Shown here one piece after another: positions 34,501 to 42,816 of a stretch of 64,000 nt of DNA. Numbering within the stretch: the first letter of the stretch is position 1; each line of letters opens with the position of its first letter. The stretch is from Haliotispira sp965263485. GTDB lineage: Bacteria > Spirochaetota > Spirochaetia > SP-2023. The stretch covers positions 1,860,001 to 1,924,000 of the forward strand of contig CBDHHO010000004.1 in assembly GCA_965263485.1 (NCBI GenBank), in the 5' to 3' direction. Below the pieces are notes generated by a model. It had not been told where the DNA came from, searched no databases, and was given only the letters and a program-made list of their open reading frames with translations. Made by a program: the position numbers and the translations under genes.

Positions 34501-37500
34501 ATGACTACAAGTAATTTGTCAGAGAACACAAGTACTTCCGCCAACTCATCTTCAACGCCCGTCCATCCTGGGCAGCGGGCTGAGCTGAGCACACAGGCGC
34601 AACAAAAGCAAGAAGGAGAGCGATACCCTTTTGTCCACCTGCACAACCACTCCGACTACTCTTTGCTGGATGGCGCGGTCAAGGTCGAGTGGTATGCCAA
34701 GCGGGTTACCGAGCTGGGCATGAAGCACATTGCCTTGACCGACCACGGTAATTTGTTTGGCGCTGTCCACTTTCAAAACGCCTGCCGGGCGGCAGGTCTC
34801 AATCCGATTATCGGTTGTGAAGCCTATATTGCCCACGGCCGACGCGATGACAAAAGCCCCGACCCCCGCATTGCGGAACGGAAACGCTACCATTACCACA
34901 TGGTACTGTACTGCAAAAATGAAATCGGCTACCGCAATCTGATACAACTGGTCTCACTGTCCAACACCGAGGGCTTTCACTACAAACCGCGCATGGATGA
35001 TGAATTGCTCGCCCGCCATTCAGAGGGCCTGATGGCCTCGACCGCCTGTCTCGGTGGCGAAGTGCCACAATTAATCTTGGCGGGGCAGCACGAAGAGGCA
35101 GAAAAGCGGGCACTGTTTTATCGCGACCTGTTTGGCCAGGGAAACTTCTGGTTGGAAGTAATGCGCCACGGTATTCCCGAAGAAGAAACCGTACTGGAAG
35201 CCATAAAGGTGATTTCACGCAACACCGGCATCCCGATTATCGCCACCAACGACGTGCACTACCTGCTGCGGGAACACGCCGAAGCCCACGATGCATTGGT
35301 CTGTGTTGGCATGAAGAAGACGGTCAAGGGTACCGACCGCAAGCGCATGAAGCTCGATATGCCGGAATTTTACTTGAAGACACCCCGGCAAATGCATGAG
35401 CTGTTTGCCGATCTGCCCGGGGCCCTGACCAATACCGTCAAACTGGCAAAGAAATGCGACCTTAGACTGCCGGAGCCCGGCCCCATCCTGCCGATCTACC
35501 AGATACCGGAGGGATTCAGTTCGCCAGAGGATTTTTTTCGTGATTTGGTCTGGCGCAGCACCCGGGAGCGCTACAACGAACAGTTTTCTCAGGATCCCGA
35601 GAACAAAATCTACCAGCGGGTTGCATATGAGCTGAACACCATCTGTGAACTGAACTTTGTCGGCTATTTTTTAATTGTCTGGGATTTTATCCGCTGGGCG
35701 CGAGAGCATGGCATTTCGGTGGGGCCGGGGCGCGGTTCCGGAGCAGGTTCGATCATTGCCTATGTTCTGGGGATCACCGATGTCGAGCCGTTGCAGTACA
35801 ATTTGCTCTTTGAGCGCTTCCTCAACACCGAGCGCGTCTCAATGCCGGACTTCGACATCGATTTCTGCTTTGAACGCCGGGGCGAAGTGATCGACTATGT
35901 AACCCGAAAGTACGGCACAAATAATGTTGCCGGCATCTGCACCTTCGGAACTTTCAAGACCAAGGCCGTGCTCAAGGACATCGCCCGGGTACTCGACATT
36001 TCGTTCGATGAGTCCAACCTCATCACCTCACTGGTGCCCAATGACGCCAGTGATCTGGCAGAAGCCCTCGAAAAAGAGCCCAAACTGGCCGAATACCGCG
36101 AAAAGGGGTCGCAGTATCAGAAACTCTTTGATATTTCGACCGTTCTGGAAGGTATGAGCCGTCATGTCTCGACGCATGCCTGCGGCATTGTGATTGGTCG
36201 CGAACCGATCAGCAACTATGTGCCCCTGCACAAGGATAAAAACAACACTCTCTCGACCCAGTTTACCATGGATTTGATTGAGCCCTGCGGTCTGGTCAAA
36301 ATGGATTTTCTGGGCCTGAAAACCCTGACACTGCTGGACAAAATCGAAGTACTGGTGCGCAAGCGCATCCCCGATTTTTCCTTTCGCAGCATTCCCGAGG
36401 ATGACGAGGCCACCTTTGCCATGCTGGGCCGGGGCGAGTCGCGGGCCGTGTTCCAGTTTGAGAGCGAGGGCATGCAGAAAGTCCTGCTAGATGCCAGGCC
36501 CGGCAGCATTGAAGATTTGATCGCCTTGAATGCCCTTTACCGCCCCGGACCAATGCAGTTCATCGAAAAATTCATCGCCAATAAAAAGAATCCCGGCAAG
36601 ATCAACTACCCGCACAAAGACCTGCGCAAGACTCTGGAGCCGACCTACGGCGTAATTGTCTATCAGGAACAGGTCATGGAAGTGGCTCAGATCATTGGCG
36701 GATTCACTCTGGGTAAGGCCGACATTATGCGCCGGGCCATGGGCAAGAAAAAAGAACAGGAGATGCAGAGTCTTAAATTGGAATTTATTGAAGGAGCACT
36801 TACCAAGGGCTATGACAAAAACCTGTCCGAGGGCATTTTTGAGATGCTGATCCCGTTTGCCGGCTATGGTTTCAACAAGTCTCATGCGGCGGCCTATTCG
36901 ATTTTGGCCTATAAAACAGCGTATTCACGGGCCAATTTTCCCACCGAATTTATGGCGGCCACCCTGACCAATGAAATCGGCAACCCTGATGCCTTCCGCA
37001 GCTACATCAACGACCTGGACCGGATGCAAATTCAGCTCCTGGCGCCCGACATCAACCTCTCAGAACGTTATTTTGCGGTGGATCGGGGCGGCAGTGGTAT
37101 TATCTTTGGCCTGCAGGGTATCAAGAACGTGGGCAGCGCCGCAGTCGAAGAAATCTTGCAACGGCGCGAGCAACAAGGGCCGTTTCAAAGTTTTCTGGAC
37201 TTTATGGAGCGCGTTGATTTGAGAAAGGTCAATCGCAAAACGGTGGAGACTCTGGTCAATGCCGGGGTTTTCCGTTCGGTGGAAAAGCAGTACAACCAGG
37301 CGAGCATGCTACATAATCTGGAACATCTGTCTCAGAAGCTGAACAAAAAGAACAATGACAGCGGAGCCGGGCTCTTCGACGGCTTCAGCGAAGAAGTGGC
37401 GATCCAGATCGAAATGGAATCGGTGCCCGAGCTACCGGCTAATGAGATTTTGGAGGCCGAACAGGAACTGTTGAGTGTCTATGTTTCCGGTCATCCGCTG

Positions 37501-38136
37501 GAACGCCACCGGCGGCAGTGGCAGCGTTCCAGCACTTTGAGTCTGGATGCGGCCCGGCTGGAACTGGCCGCCGCCGATAAGACCTATGTCTTAATCTGCA
37601 TGGTACAAACCAAGCGCAATATTACGACCAAACAGGGTAAGACCATGATGGCACTGGAGCTGGAGGATTTTTATGGCAGCATTAGCGCCGTACTGTTCCC
37701 TGCCGTTCTAAATCGGGAACTAAGCGATGGCAGCAGTTATTTTGACTTTATACAGCGCAGCAATTGCATCGGTCTGCGCGCCAATTTGGAAAAGAAAAAG
37801 GGGAGGCCCCCTCAATTGATTATCGAAGAGCTGTTCCCGGTGGAAAAGACGCCGCTAAAGCCCAACGCCGAGCTGCATTTGTACATCGAAGCAGAGCCCG
37901 GCAAGCCTCTGCTGCAGGATCAGGAAACGGCCGAGAACTTCCGCAGTTTGCTCTACGAATACAATGGTTCCAGCCCGGTGTTTCTGCACATCCGAGGCAG
38001 TCGGGGAGCTCGTTCGGAGCAGATCGAATATGTACTGGAAGTCGCTCCCAACATTGGCGTTCAAGCATCGGAACAGCTGGAGCAAAGCCTGCTGCACAAC
38101 GACATATTACCCATTCGACAGGTTGAATTTGTCTGA
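34501..38136 (+). CDS. dnaE: DNA polymerase III subunit alpha
   Basis: This is the replicative polymerase. A PHP domain opens the protein (FVHLHNHSDYSLLDGAVKVEW near residue 43). The catalytic palm aspartates lie in SMPDFDIDFCFERRGEVIDYV near residue 450. The finger and beta-binding parts follow, including VIVYQEQVMEVAQIIGGFTLG and AGYGFNKSHAAAYS. An OB-fold region sits near the C-terminus (KTYVLICMVQTKRNITTKQG). The 1211-residue length is normal for DnaE1. The first 40 residues are Ser/Thr/Gln-rich and not conserved. ATG 34501 has CAGGAG upstream. Confidence 0.95.
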   Translation: MTTSNLSENTSTSANSSSTPVHPGQRAELSTQAQQKQEGERYPFVHLHNHSDYSLLDGAVKVEWYAKRVTELGMKHIALTDHGNLFGAVHFQNACRAAGLNPIIGCEAYIAHGRRDDKSPDPRIAERKRYHYHMVLYCKNEIGYRNLIQLVSLSNTEGFHYKPRMDDELLARHSEGLMASTACLGGEVPQLILAGQHEEAEKRALFYRDLFGQGNFWLEVMRHGIPEEETVLEAIKVISRNTGIPIIATNDVHYLLREHAEAHDALVCVGMKKTVKGTDRKRMKLDMPEFYLKTPRQMHELFADLPGALTNTVKLAKKCDLRLPEPGPILPIYQIPEGFSSPEDFFRDLVWRSTRERYNEQFSQDPENKIYQRVAYELNTICELNFVGYFLIVWDFIRWAREHGISVGPGRGSGAGSIIAYVLGITDVEPLQYNLLFERFLNTERVSMPDFDIDFCFERRGEVIDYVTRKYGTNNVAGICTFGTFKTKAVLKDIARVLDISFDESNLITSLVPNDASDLAEALEKEPKLAEYREKGSQYQKLFDISTVLEGMSRHVSTHACGIVIGREPISNYVPLHKDKNNTLSTQFTMDLIEPCGLVKMDFLGLKTLTLLDKIEVLVRKRIPDFSFRSIPEDDEATFAMLGRGESRAVFQFESEGMQKVLLDARPGSIEDLIALNALYRPGPMQFIEKFIANKKNPGKINYPHKDLRKTLEPTYGVIVYQEQVMEVAQIIGGFTLGKADIMRRAMGKKKEQEMQSLKLEFIEGALTKGYDKNLSEGIFEMLIPFAGYGFNKSHAAAYSILAYKTAYSRANFPTEFMAATLTNEIGNPDAFRSYINDLDRMQIQLLAPDINLSERYFAVDRGGSGIIFGLQGIKNVGSAAVEEILQRREQQGPFQSFLDFMERVDLRKVNRKTVETLVNAGVFRSVEKQYNQASMLHNLEHLSQKLNKKNNDSGAGLFDGFSEEVAIQIEMESVPELPANEILEAEQELLSVYVSGHPLERHRRQWQRSSTLSLDAARLELAAADKTYVLICMVQTKRNITTKQGKTMMALELEDFYGSISAVLFPAVLNRELSDGSSYFDFIQRSNCIGLRANLEKKKGRPPQLIIEELFPVEKTPLKPNAELHLYIEAEPGKPLLQDQETAENFRSLLYEYNGSSPVFLHIRGSRGARSEQIEYVLEVAPNIGVQASEQLEQSLLHNDILPIRQVEFV

Positions 38137-38450
38137 ATGCCCTGCGGCAGTTGTGGAAAAGCCGTTTTTTCAAAACTTCCGGGAGAACTGCGAAAATCCC
38201 GGTATAAGATTATGGGAACCTGGCATGTGGTATTCCTCCGGGAATCGCTGTATAATCGGAACGTGCCGCACCGCATTTATTGCCAGCCAAAATCGCCGGC
38301 AGGGATATTATAAGATCCCAGATCCAAATGAATTGACACGGTTCATCTTACAACTTCCCTGAAAAATCAGGCTGTACATGTGAAACCGGAGTTTTGACAG
38401 TATCCCCTCTAAGATGAGGCGGTTTTGTACTGGAAAAGAGAGCCTTACTT
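38137..38450. other. Gene-free stretch between dnaE and a secreted-protein gene
   Basis: No gene is seen in these 314 bases. TTGACA occurs at 38333 and 38394, but neither has a convincing -10 box at the right distance. CCCCTCTAAG at 38404 is at most a weak echo of a repeat-element end. Confidence 0.5.
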
Positions 38451-39038
38451 ATGCCTGCCACCACTTTTTATTCCAATGATTGCAGCTCTCTGAAACGCCT
38501 TTGCTTGGGGCTACTATTCACCGCCGGACTGATCCTGCCCTTGTTTTATACGCACAGCAATGTTCTGCTGGCCCGGCAGCCGGATGACTCCGTTAAAATT
38601 GATGTATACATTGATCCCACAAATTACTACTACTACTATTACAGCTTCGATTACCTGTACAAATATCTGAATCTTGATGGTTTTTCTCCACAGATCAAAG
38701 TACTCAGTAAAAGAGGCCTGCGAGGGGCCATGGACCGGGTTGGCTACCGTGGCGGGAACCATGATTCTCATGTTTACCTTGTCATTGTCTCTGAACGCAA
38801 TTTGGAAGAATACCAAGAGACTTTAGAGCTTCTTGCCAATCGCTACCAATTAGTGCTGTGGGTGATCAGCCCGCAGGGGACTCAATTCCGGCCACCCCCG
38901 GGTTTTGCCTTGGATGCCACAACCTCGGCTTCCAGTCAGACGGCTTTGCAGCAAGACTTCCGCGATCAGGTGCTCCCGCGCCTCCTGACAATTTATACTT
39001 CTCGCTTTCGCCATCTATATAGCAATGTGCGGTTTTAA
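38451..39038 (+). CDS. Secreted hypothetical protein
   Basis: There are 195 residues with a probable signal peptide (LKRLCLGLLFTAGLILPLFYTHSNVLLA). The mature part begins with a tyrosine run (NYYYYYYSFDYLYKYL) from a short TAC repeat. A compact alpha/beta-looking domain follows, for example HVYLVIVSERNLEEYQETLEL and YQLVLWVISPQGTQF. I recognise no family. It is followed by two repeat-element half-ends and tRNA-Arg. Confidence 0.65.
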   Translation: MPATTFYSNDCSSLKRLCLGLLFTAGLILPLFYTHSNVLLARQPDDSVKIDVYIDPTNYYYYYYSFDYLYKYLNLDGFSPQIKVLSKRGLRGAMDRVGYRGGNHDSHVYLVIVSERNLEEYQETLELLANRYQLVLWVISPQGTQFRPPPGFALDATTSASSQTALQQDFRDQVLPRLLTIYTSRFRHLYSNVRF

Positions 39039-39087
39039 CGATGGATATCCAATGATATAAAAAGTTGGAAGAAATTGATTGGTAGTG

Positions 39088-39102
39088 ATTTTAGAGGTTC
39101 CC
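39088..39102 (+). repeat. Right half-end of the TIR element
   Basis: ATTTTAGAGGTTCCC lies 50 bases after the secreted-protein gene, without a left partner. Confidence 0.5.
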
Positions 39103-39166
39103 TTTAGCAATTATTAGAATCCAAACCTATTTTCAGGGTTCTTATTTCCAAACATCAATATGTTAT

Positions 39167-39188
39167 GGGTAGTTTTTTAGAAGTTCCC
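39167..39188. repeat. Minimal, diverged TIR palindrome
   Basis: GGGTAGTTTTTTAGAAGTTCCC resembles the bare two-end element at 22245. It lies 16 bases upstream of tRNA-Arg and has AT on both flanks. Confidence 0.45.
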
Positions 39189-39204
39189 ATTGATATCCAA
39201 ACAA

Positions 39205-39277
39205 GCTCCAGTAGCTCAGGGGATAGAGCAACCGCCTCCTAAGCGGTAGGTCGTACGTTCGAATCGTATCTGGAGCA
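39205..39277 (+). tRNA. tRNA-Arg (anticodon CCT)
   Basis: A 7-bp acceptor stem GCTCCAG / CTGGAGC, D arm with GCTCAGGGGATAGAGC, anticodon stem ACCGC / GCGGT with loop CTCCTAA, and T loop TTCGAAT form a full cloverleaf. The anticodon is CCT. CCA is not encoded. A decayed phage-type integrase starts 60 bases downstream. Confidence 0.95.
39256..39277 (+). other. Likely integration site at the tRNA-Arg 3' end
   Basis: Tyrosine recombinases often use tRNA 3' ends as attachment sites. The integrase gene right after this tRNA suggests the same here. I saw no second copy of this tRNA end in the window, so the other boundary is unknown. Confidence 0.35.
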
Positions 39278-39337
39278 TTTCTTATTTATTGAATTATAGG
39301 TAGATATGTTTGGTCTCTCTACAACGGTAACAATTAA

Positions 39338-40534
39338 ATGCGCAGTTGTGTAAGCAATAGGATGAGATACAGAGCTCCCTTCACAGTATTCCCCAGAGAG
39401 ATGCCTTCCGGCTTGATCATATATTATTACCAAACCTATGATTCAGAAGGAAAGCGCACCACAGCACGCACAACTGGCATGACCAGCAAGACAGCTGCAA
39501 GGGCTTACTGCGAACAATTACGCCATTCAGGGGAGCTGGTACCTCTTAAGAGGAAGGCTTCTGACCTGAGTGCATATTCGGAAGATTTCTGGGTCTACGA
39601 AAAATGTAGATACGTCAGAAGTAAGTTGGCGAGAGGACAGCGTATTGGCAAGCAGCATTGCAAAGACAATCGGAGCCTACTAATACGTTACATTCTGCCG
39701 ACTTTCGGCAAATCTCGCCTGGGATATAGAATCACAAAAAATGACATCGATAACTGGTTGTTATCTCTGCCCGAAAGTGGCATATCTAATGAAACGGCCA
39801 ATAAGGCATTCAAGTGCCTCAAGATAATATTAACGGAGGCTCAGAAGAGCGGTTAATACATCGCAACCCGTGTGAAGGAATAAATCAGCTAGCCAAGAAC
39901 TCCAGAGCCAGAGGAATACTGGAACAACGCGAAGCGAGCAAAATACTATCCCCTAAGAATTGGGAGAAGGTGTGGAACGGCAAGCGTCTGTGTTATATCG
40001 GCAACCTGTTGGCTGCGATCACAGGAATGCGAGCCGGAGAAATCCGGGCGCTGCAAGTAGATTCCTTGAAGCATGATTCTGATGGGCAACCTTACATTTT
40101 AGTGCACCAGTCAGCCGATCAGGAGGGTAATCTTAAAGAGACGAAAACAGGTCTGGAGCGCTGTATCTTGATTCCGCCAGAACTAGAGACGCATCTGGCC
40201 GGATTAGCGCGATTCCGTAAAGACGGTCTGATATTTTCTTTGGATGGCGGCCAGAAGCCTGTCGATACAAAGTACTTCAGCACAGGATTGTATGGCGCCC
40301 TTGCTGCAATAGGCGTTCAAGAAGAAGAACGCAAGGCCAGGAATATTACATTTCACTCTTGGCGGCATTTTGCCAACACAACCTACCGTGCATTCGGCAT
40401 ACCTGATGCCAAAGTACAGGCGATGACAGGCCATACCACGCAGGCCATGACGGAGCTACTACAGCCACTTCCGTGCCAGCGATTTTGCTGACGTGAGGCA
40501 AGCTCAGCTGAAGCTGGTGCAAGATTTTTCCTGA
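39338..40534 (+). pseudogene. Tyrosine recombinase (phage/ICE integrase), broken by two frameshifts
   Basis: The N-terminal arm and core-binding part read to 39856 (IIYYYQTYDSEGKRTT, then TKNDIDNWLLSLPESG). The sequence AGCGGTTAATACATCGC lacks one T relative to a frame reading SGLIHRNP. The catalytic part continues in another frame with ITGMRAGEIRALQ, FHSWRHFANT and MTGHTTQAMTE. A second shift near 40455 moves the active-site tyrosine (YSHFRASDFADVRQAQ) to a third frame that ends at 40534. No other mobile-element genes follow. The enzyme is therefore dead, unless the shifts are sequencing errors. Confidence 0.85.
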
Positions 40535-40549
40535 TGCTGAACGTGTTAA

Positions 40550-40713
40550 GGGAACCTCTAGAAATTCCATTCTGCGCTCTTGCTCGCTCTTTCGAAACGA
40601 ACAGCTTTGTCAGTAAAGCCTTACAATACAACAAGGTATTCTTCAGCTTCACTTCCTCGCTGTCGTCCAAAATAGCTTCGCAAGAAGACAAAAGCGAATT
40701 TTTAGAGGTCCCC
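40550..40713. repeat. TIR hairpin element after the integrase
   Basis: A 164-bp copy of the same module as 26163-26326, with AATAC-AACAAG-GTATT and right end GAATTTTTAGAGGTCCCC. Flanks are TTAA and TTGA. Confidence 0.9.
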
Positions 40714-40798
40714 TTGAATTTCCGCCCTTCGTGCCTCTTATTATGGAGAAATTCCGCGGCACTCAGGCGGTGCAGTTGGTAAAGACAGCCTCGCAGGA

Positions 40799-40842
40799 AA
40801 AGCCAATTTTTGGAGGTACCCATTTGACTGATTTTTAGAGGA
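40799..40842. repeat. Two right half-ends of the TIR element
   Basis: CCAATTTTTGGAGGTACCC (40803-40821) is followed by GATTTTTAGAGGACATC. The second one contributes the stop codon of the minus-strand DNA glycosylase gene. Confidence 0.6.
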
Positions 40843-41404
40843 CATCTTCGGAGGGGTTTGGACGCAGAGCCTGGCGCCAGAGCACCAGTTTATCGGCAAA
40901 TGAAACGCTCGCGTGAGCCGGGCTGCTGGAAGGCAGTACCCGAATGGTATAGTCTTTCGCCTCATTGAAGGCGGGCTGGATTTCGCAGCGGAACACCTGA
41001 AAACTTTTCCGGCCGTTTAGCAATATCTGCCGGATATCGGGATTCCGTGTCAAGAGTCCGGGCACCGGGTTGCTGATGCCGCTGCGAATACTCTGGTCTG
41101 AACTGCCGCTGCGCTGGCAGGAAGCCAGCACATCCCAGAGCGCAATACCCGCATATTCCAGCAATGCAAGCTTGGCATCAAACGGTAGTCTGTGGTGCGC
41201 TCCCGGCTGCCATTTTGCGGACTGCCGAGAGCCTTCCCGCTCAAAGAATTCCGGGTAAACGTGAGCCAGTATCGGCCAGAACGCGTTCTGCGGATGGGCG
41301 TAGTATTGGCTCTGTGCCACCGAGCGAGTACCAGGCATCGAGCCCAGAATCAAAATGCGCGCTGCGCGAGGCACAATGGGAGCAAAGGAGCGGAATACCG
41401 ACAT
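40835..41404 (-). CDS. DNA-deoxyinosine / mismatch-specific DNA glycosylase family protein
   Basis: The N-terminal motif ILILGSMPGTRSVAQSQYYA and the nearby HPQNAFWPIL are the signature of the hypoxanthine-DNA glycosylase branch of the uracil-DNA glycosylase superfamily. These remove deaminated bases for base-excision repair. GIALWDVLASCQRSGSSD and LPSSSPAHAS near the end also fit. Length is 189 residues. The last codons (SEDVL) and the TAA stop fall in a repeat-element end, so the native C-terminus may have been trimmed. It follows an outer-membrane-like gene by 5 bases on the same strand. Confidence 0.82.
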   Translation of the reverse strand: MSVFRSFAPIVPRAARILILGSMPGTRSVAQSQYYAHPQNAFWPILAHVYPEFFEREGSRQSAKWQPGAHHRLPFDAKLALLEYAGIALWDVLASCQRSGSSDQSIRSGISNPVPGLLTRNPDIRQILLNGRKSFQVFRCEIQPAFNEAKDYTIRVLPSSSPAHASVSFADKLVLWRQALRPNPSEDVL

Positions 41405-41409
41405 CGGTG

Positions 41410-42249
41410 CTAGAAGTAATAACTGATGCGGATATTGAGGGTCTGGCTGAAGGTAAAATACACATTCTGGGCCAGGATGCTGACCAGAGAACTATTGAGC
41501 ATCGGTATATTGGGCAGAGCGCGCCCCAACGGGCCCCGGTCAATAATAATCGGAAAATTCCCGTCAATCACGCCCTCGGTGCTGAACTGCAACAGCATGC
41601 GGAGCTCCAAATACATGGCAATCGAAAAATTGCGCGACTGCAACTGCCAGCCCAGACTAGGCACTATGCCCGCACTTAGAATATTGTCTTCGACCAGACC
41701 ACTGATGTTGTGATAGGTAAAGCGCAGACCCAAACCGAAGATAATGCCCGAACCCCAGCGCCGGATATCTTTGGTAATTTTAGAATTGCGCGCGTAGAAC
41801 AAGCTGCTCAGTCCCAGCTCGAAACCGAGCTGAATCCGCTTATACGACAGATTTTGAAATTCCTCAAAAAAGTGGAGCCCGGAAGCTAGGTCACTGCCCA
41901 GCTGCAACTGGACATAGTAGGCCGCACTGTCGCTGAAATAATGCTGGAAGCGCGGCAGAAAGAGGCCTTCGATCGCGTTGATTATCTCCAGCGAAATATT
42001 GTTGCGCAGCCCCTTCGGGGGTTTTTCCCAAGGGTCGAAACTCTGCTGAGCCCAGTTCAGCTCATCAGCCTGAAGCCGGGCCGGAGGGCCTACGGTCAGG
42101 AACCCTGCCAAAAGCAGGCTCGGCAAGAGTAATGCCAAGCGGCTCAGGAGGCTCAAACGGATCCAGCGAAATACCTGTATCAAGAGCAGCCTCCGGCTCG
42201 CGTGTGCAGCAGGCTGCAAAACAAGCGGCGAAATGCGTGCAGGCTGCAC
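41410..42249 (-). CDS. Probable outer-membrane beta-barrel protein
   Basis: The protein has about 279 residues with an N-terminal hydrophobic export signal (LLSRLALLLPSLLLAGFLTVG). Amphipathic beta-like strands follow, such as AAYYVQLQLGSDLASGLHF and RIQLGFELGLSSLFY. The C-terminus (TLNIRISYYF) ends in Phe, as expected of BAM-assembled barrels. No family is recognised. GTG 42249 opens the frame but has little ribosome-site support; a later start within the signal region is possible. It is probably co-transcribed with the DNA glycosylase gene. Confidence 0.65.
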   Translation of the reverse strand: MQPARISPLVLQPAAHASRRLLLIQVFRWIRLSLLSRLALLLPSLLLAGFLTVGPPARLQADELNWAQQSFDPWEKPPKGLRNNISLEIINAIEGLFLPRFQHYFSDSAAYYVQLQLGSDLASGLHFFEEFQNLSYKRIQLGFELGLSSLFYARNSKITKDIRRWGSGIIFGLGLRFTYHNISGLVEDNILSAGIVPSLGWQLQSRNFSIAMYLELRMLLQFSTEGVIDGNFPIIIDRGPLGRALPNIPMLNSSLVSILAQNVYFTFSQTLNIRISYYF

Positions 42250-42286
42250 AAATTGTGTGAATCATGGAGATCCAGGAACATATTCA

Positions 42287-42380
42287 GGGGAACCTTTTGG
42301 CTCGCAGTATAAAGGGCCCGCCCGAGTCTGGCGAGGGTGACAGATCTTTTTTGCTGACCGGATCAAGGGTAGCTCTAAAG
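42287..42380. repeat. Two left half-ends of the TIR element
   Basis: GGGGAACCTTTTGG at 42287 and GGGTAGCTCTAAAG at 42367 are isolated left ends in the promoter region of the barrel-protein gene. No gene is seen between 42250 and 42816. Confidence 0.5.
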
Positions 42381-42551
42381 TGTTGTCATGCCGGATGATT
42401 TGCCCTGCCCCGTGGTTCTCGCTATGATTCGCGGGCTTTTGCGCTGTCCCGGTTTCCCCGATCCATGACTTTATTTGCAAGGACATCCACCTGCAATCTT
42501 AAGTGATGCTACTTTTACGGATTGGTATGAGTATACCAAGAAAGCTCCAAA

Positions 42552-42795
42552 GGGTACCTCTAAAAATGGTATCGCTTTCTGTGAGAATTGTACCGCATTT
42601 TGATGCTCCAATGCGAGCTGGCGCAGCATTGGAGAACCGGGGGAGGGCCGTGCGCAGCAAGACCCGACCTTCCTTTTCTGCGAGCTGGCGCAGCATTGGA
42701 GAACCGGGGGAGGGCCGTGCGCAGCCAGCCCCAACCTTCCTTTTCTGCGAGCTGGCGCAGCATCTTTCTGTGGCGGGGAATTTTTAGAGGTGCCC
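42552..42795. repeat. TIR hairpin element with tandem internal modules
   Basis: The copy opens GGGTACCTCTAAAAATGG and ends TTTTTAGAGGTGCCC. It has a full hairpin CTCCAATGC-GAGCTGGCGCA-GCATTGGAG at 42606-42634. About 61-bp units follow in tandem, each with GCGAGCTGGCGCAGCAT and GGGCCGTGCGCAGC. It sits just upstream of the alpha-oxoamine synthase gene. Confidence 0.9.
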
Positions 42796-42816
42796 AGCAG
42801 ATTTTGAGGTAGATGA

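Noticed and set aside
42262..42486. 74-residue minus-strand frame between the barrel-protein gene and the 42552 element
   Set aside because: It crosses two repeat-element half-ends and has no ribosome site or recognisable features.
42471..42812. Several overlapping frames of 65-94 residues in the 42552 element
   Set aside because: All are translations of the tandem GAGCTGGCGCA modules. There is no ribosome site and no family match.
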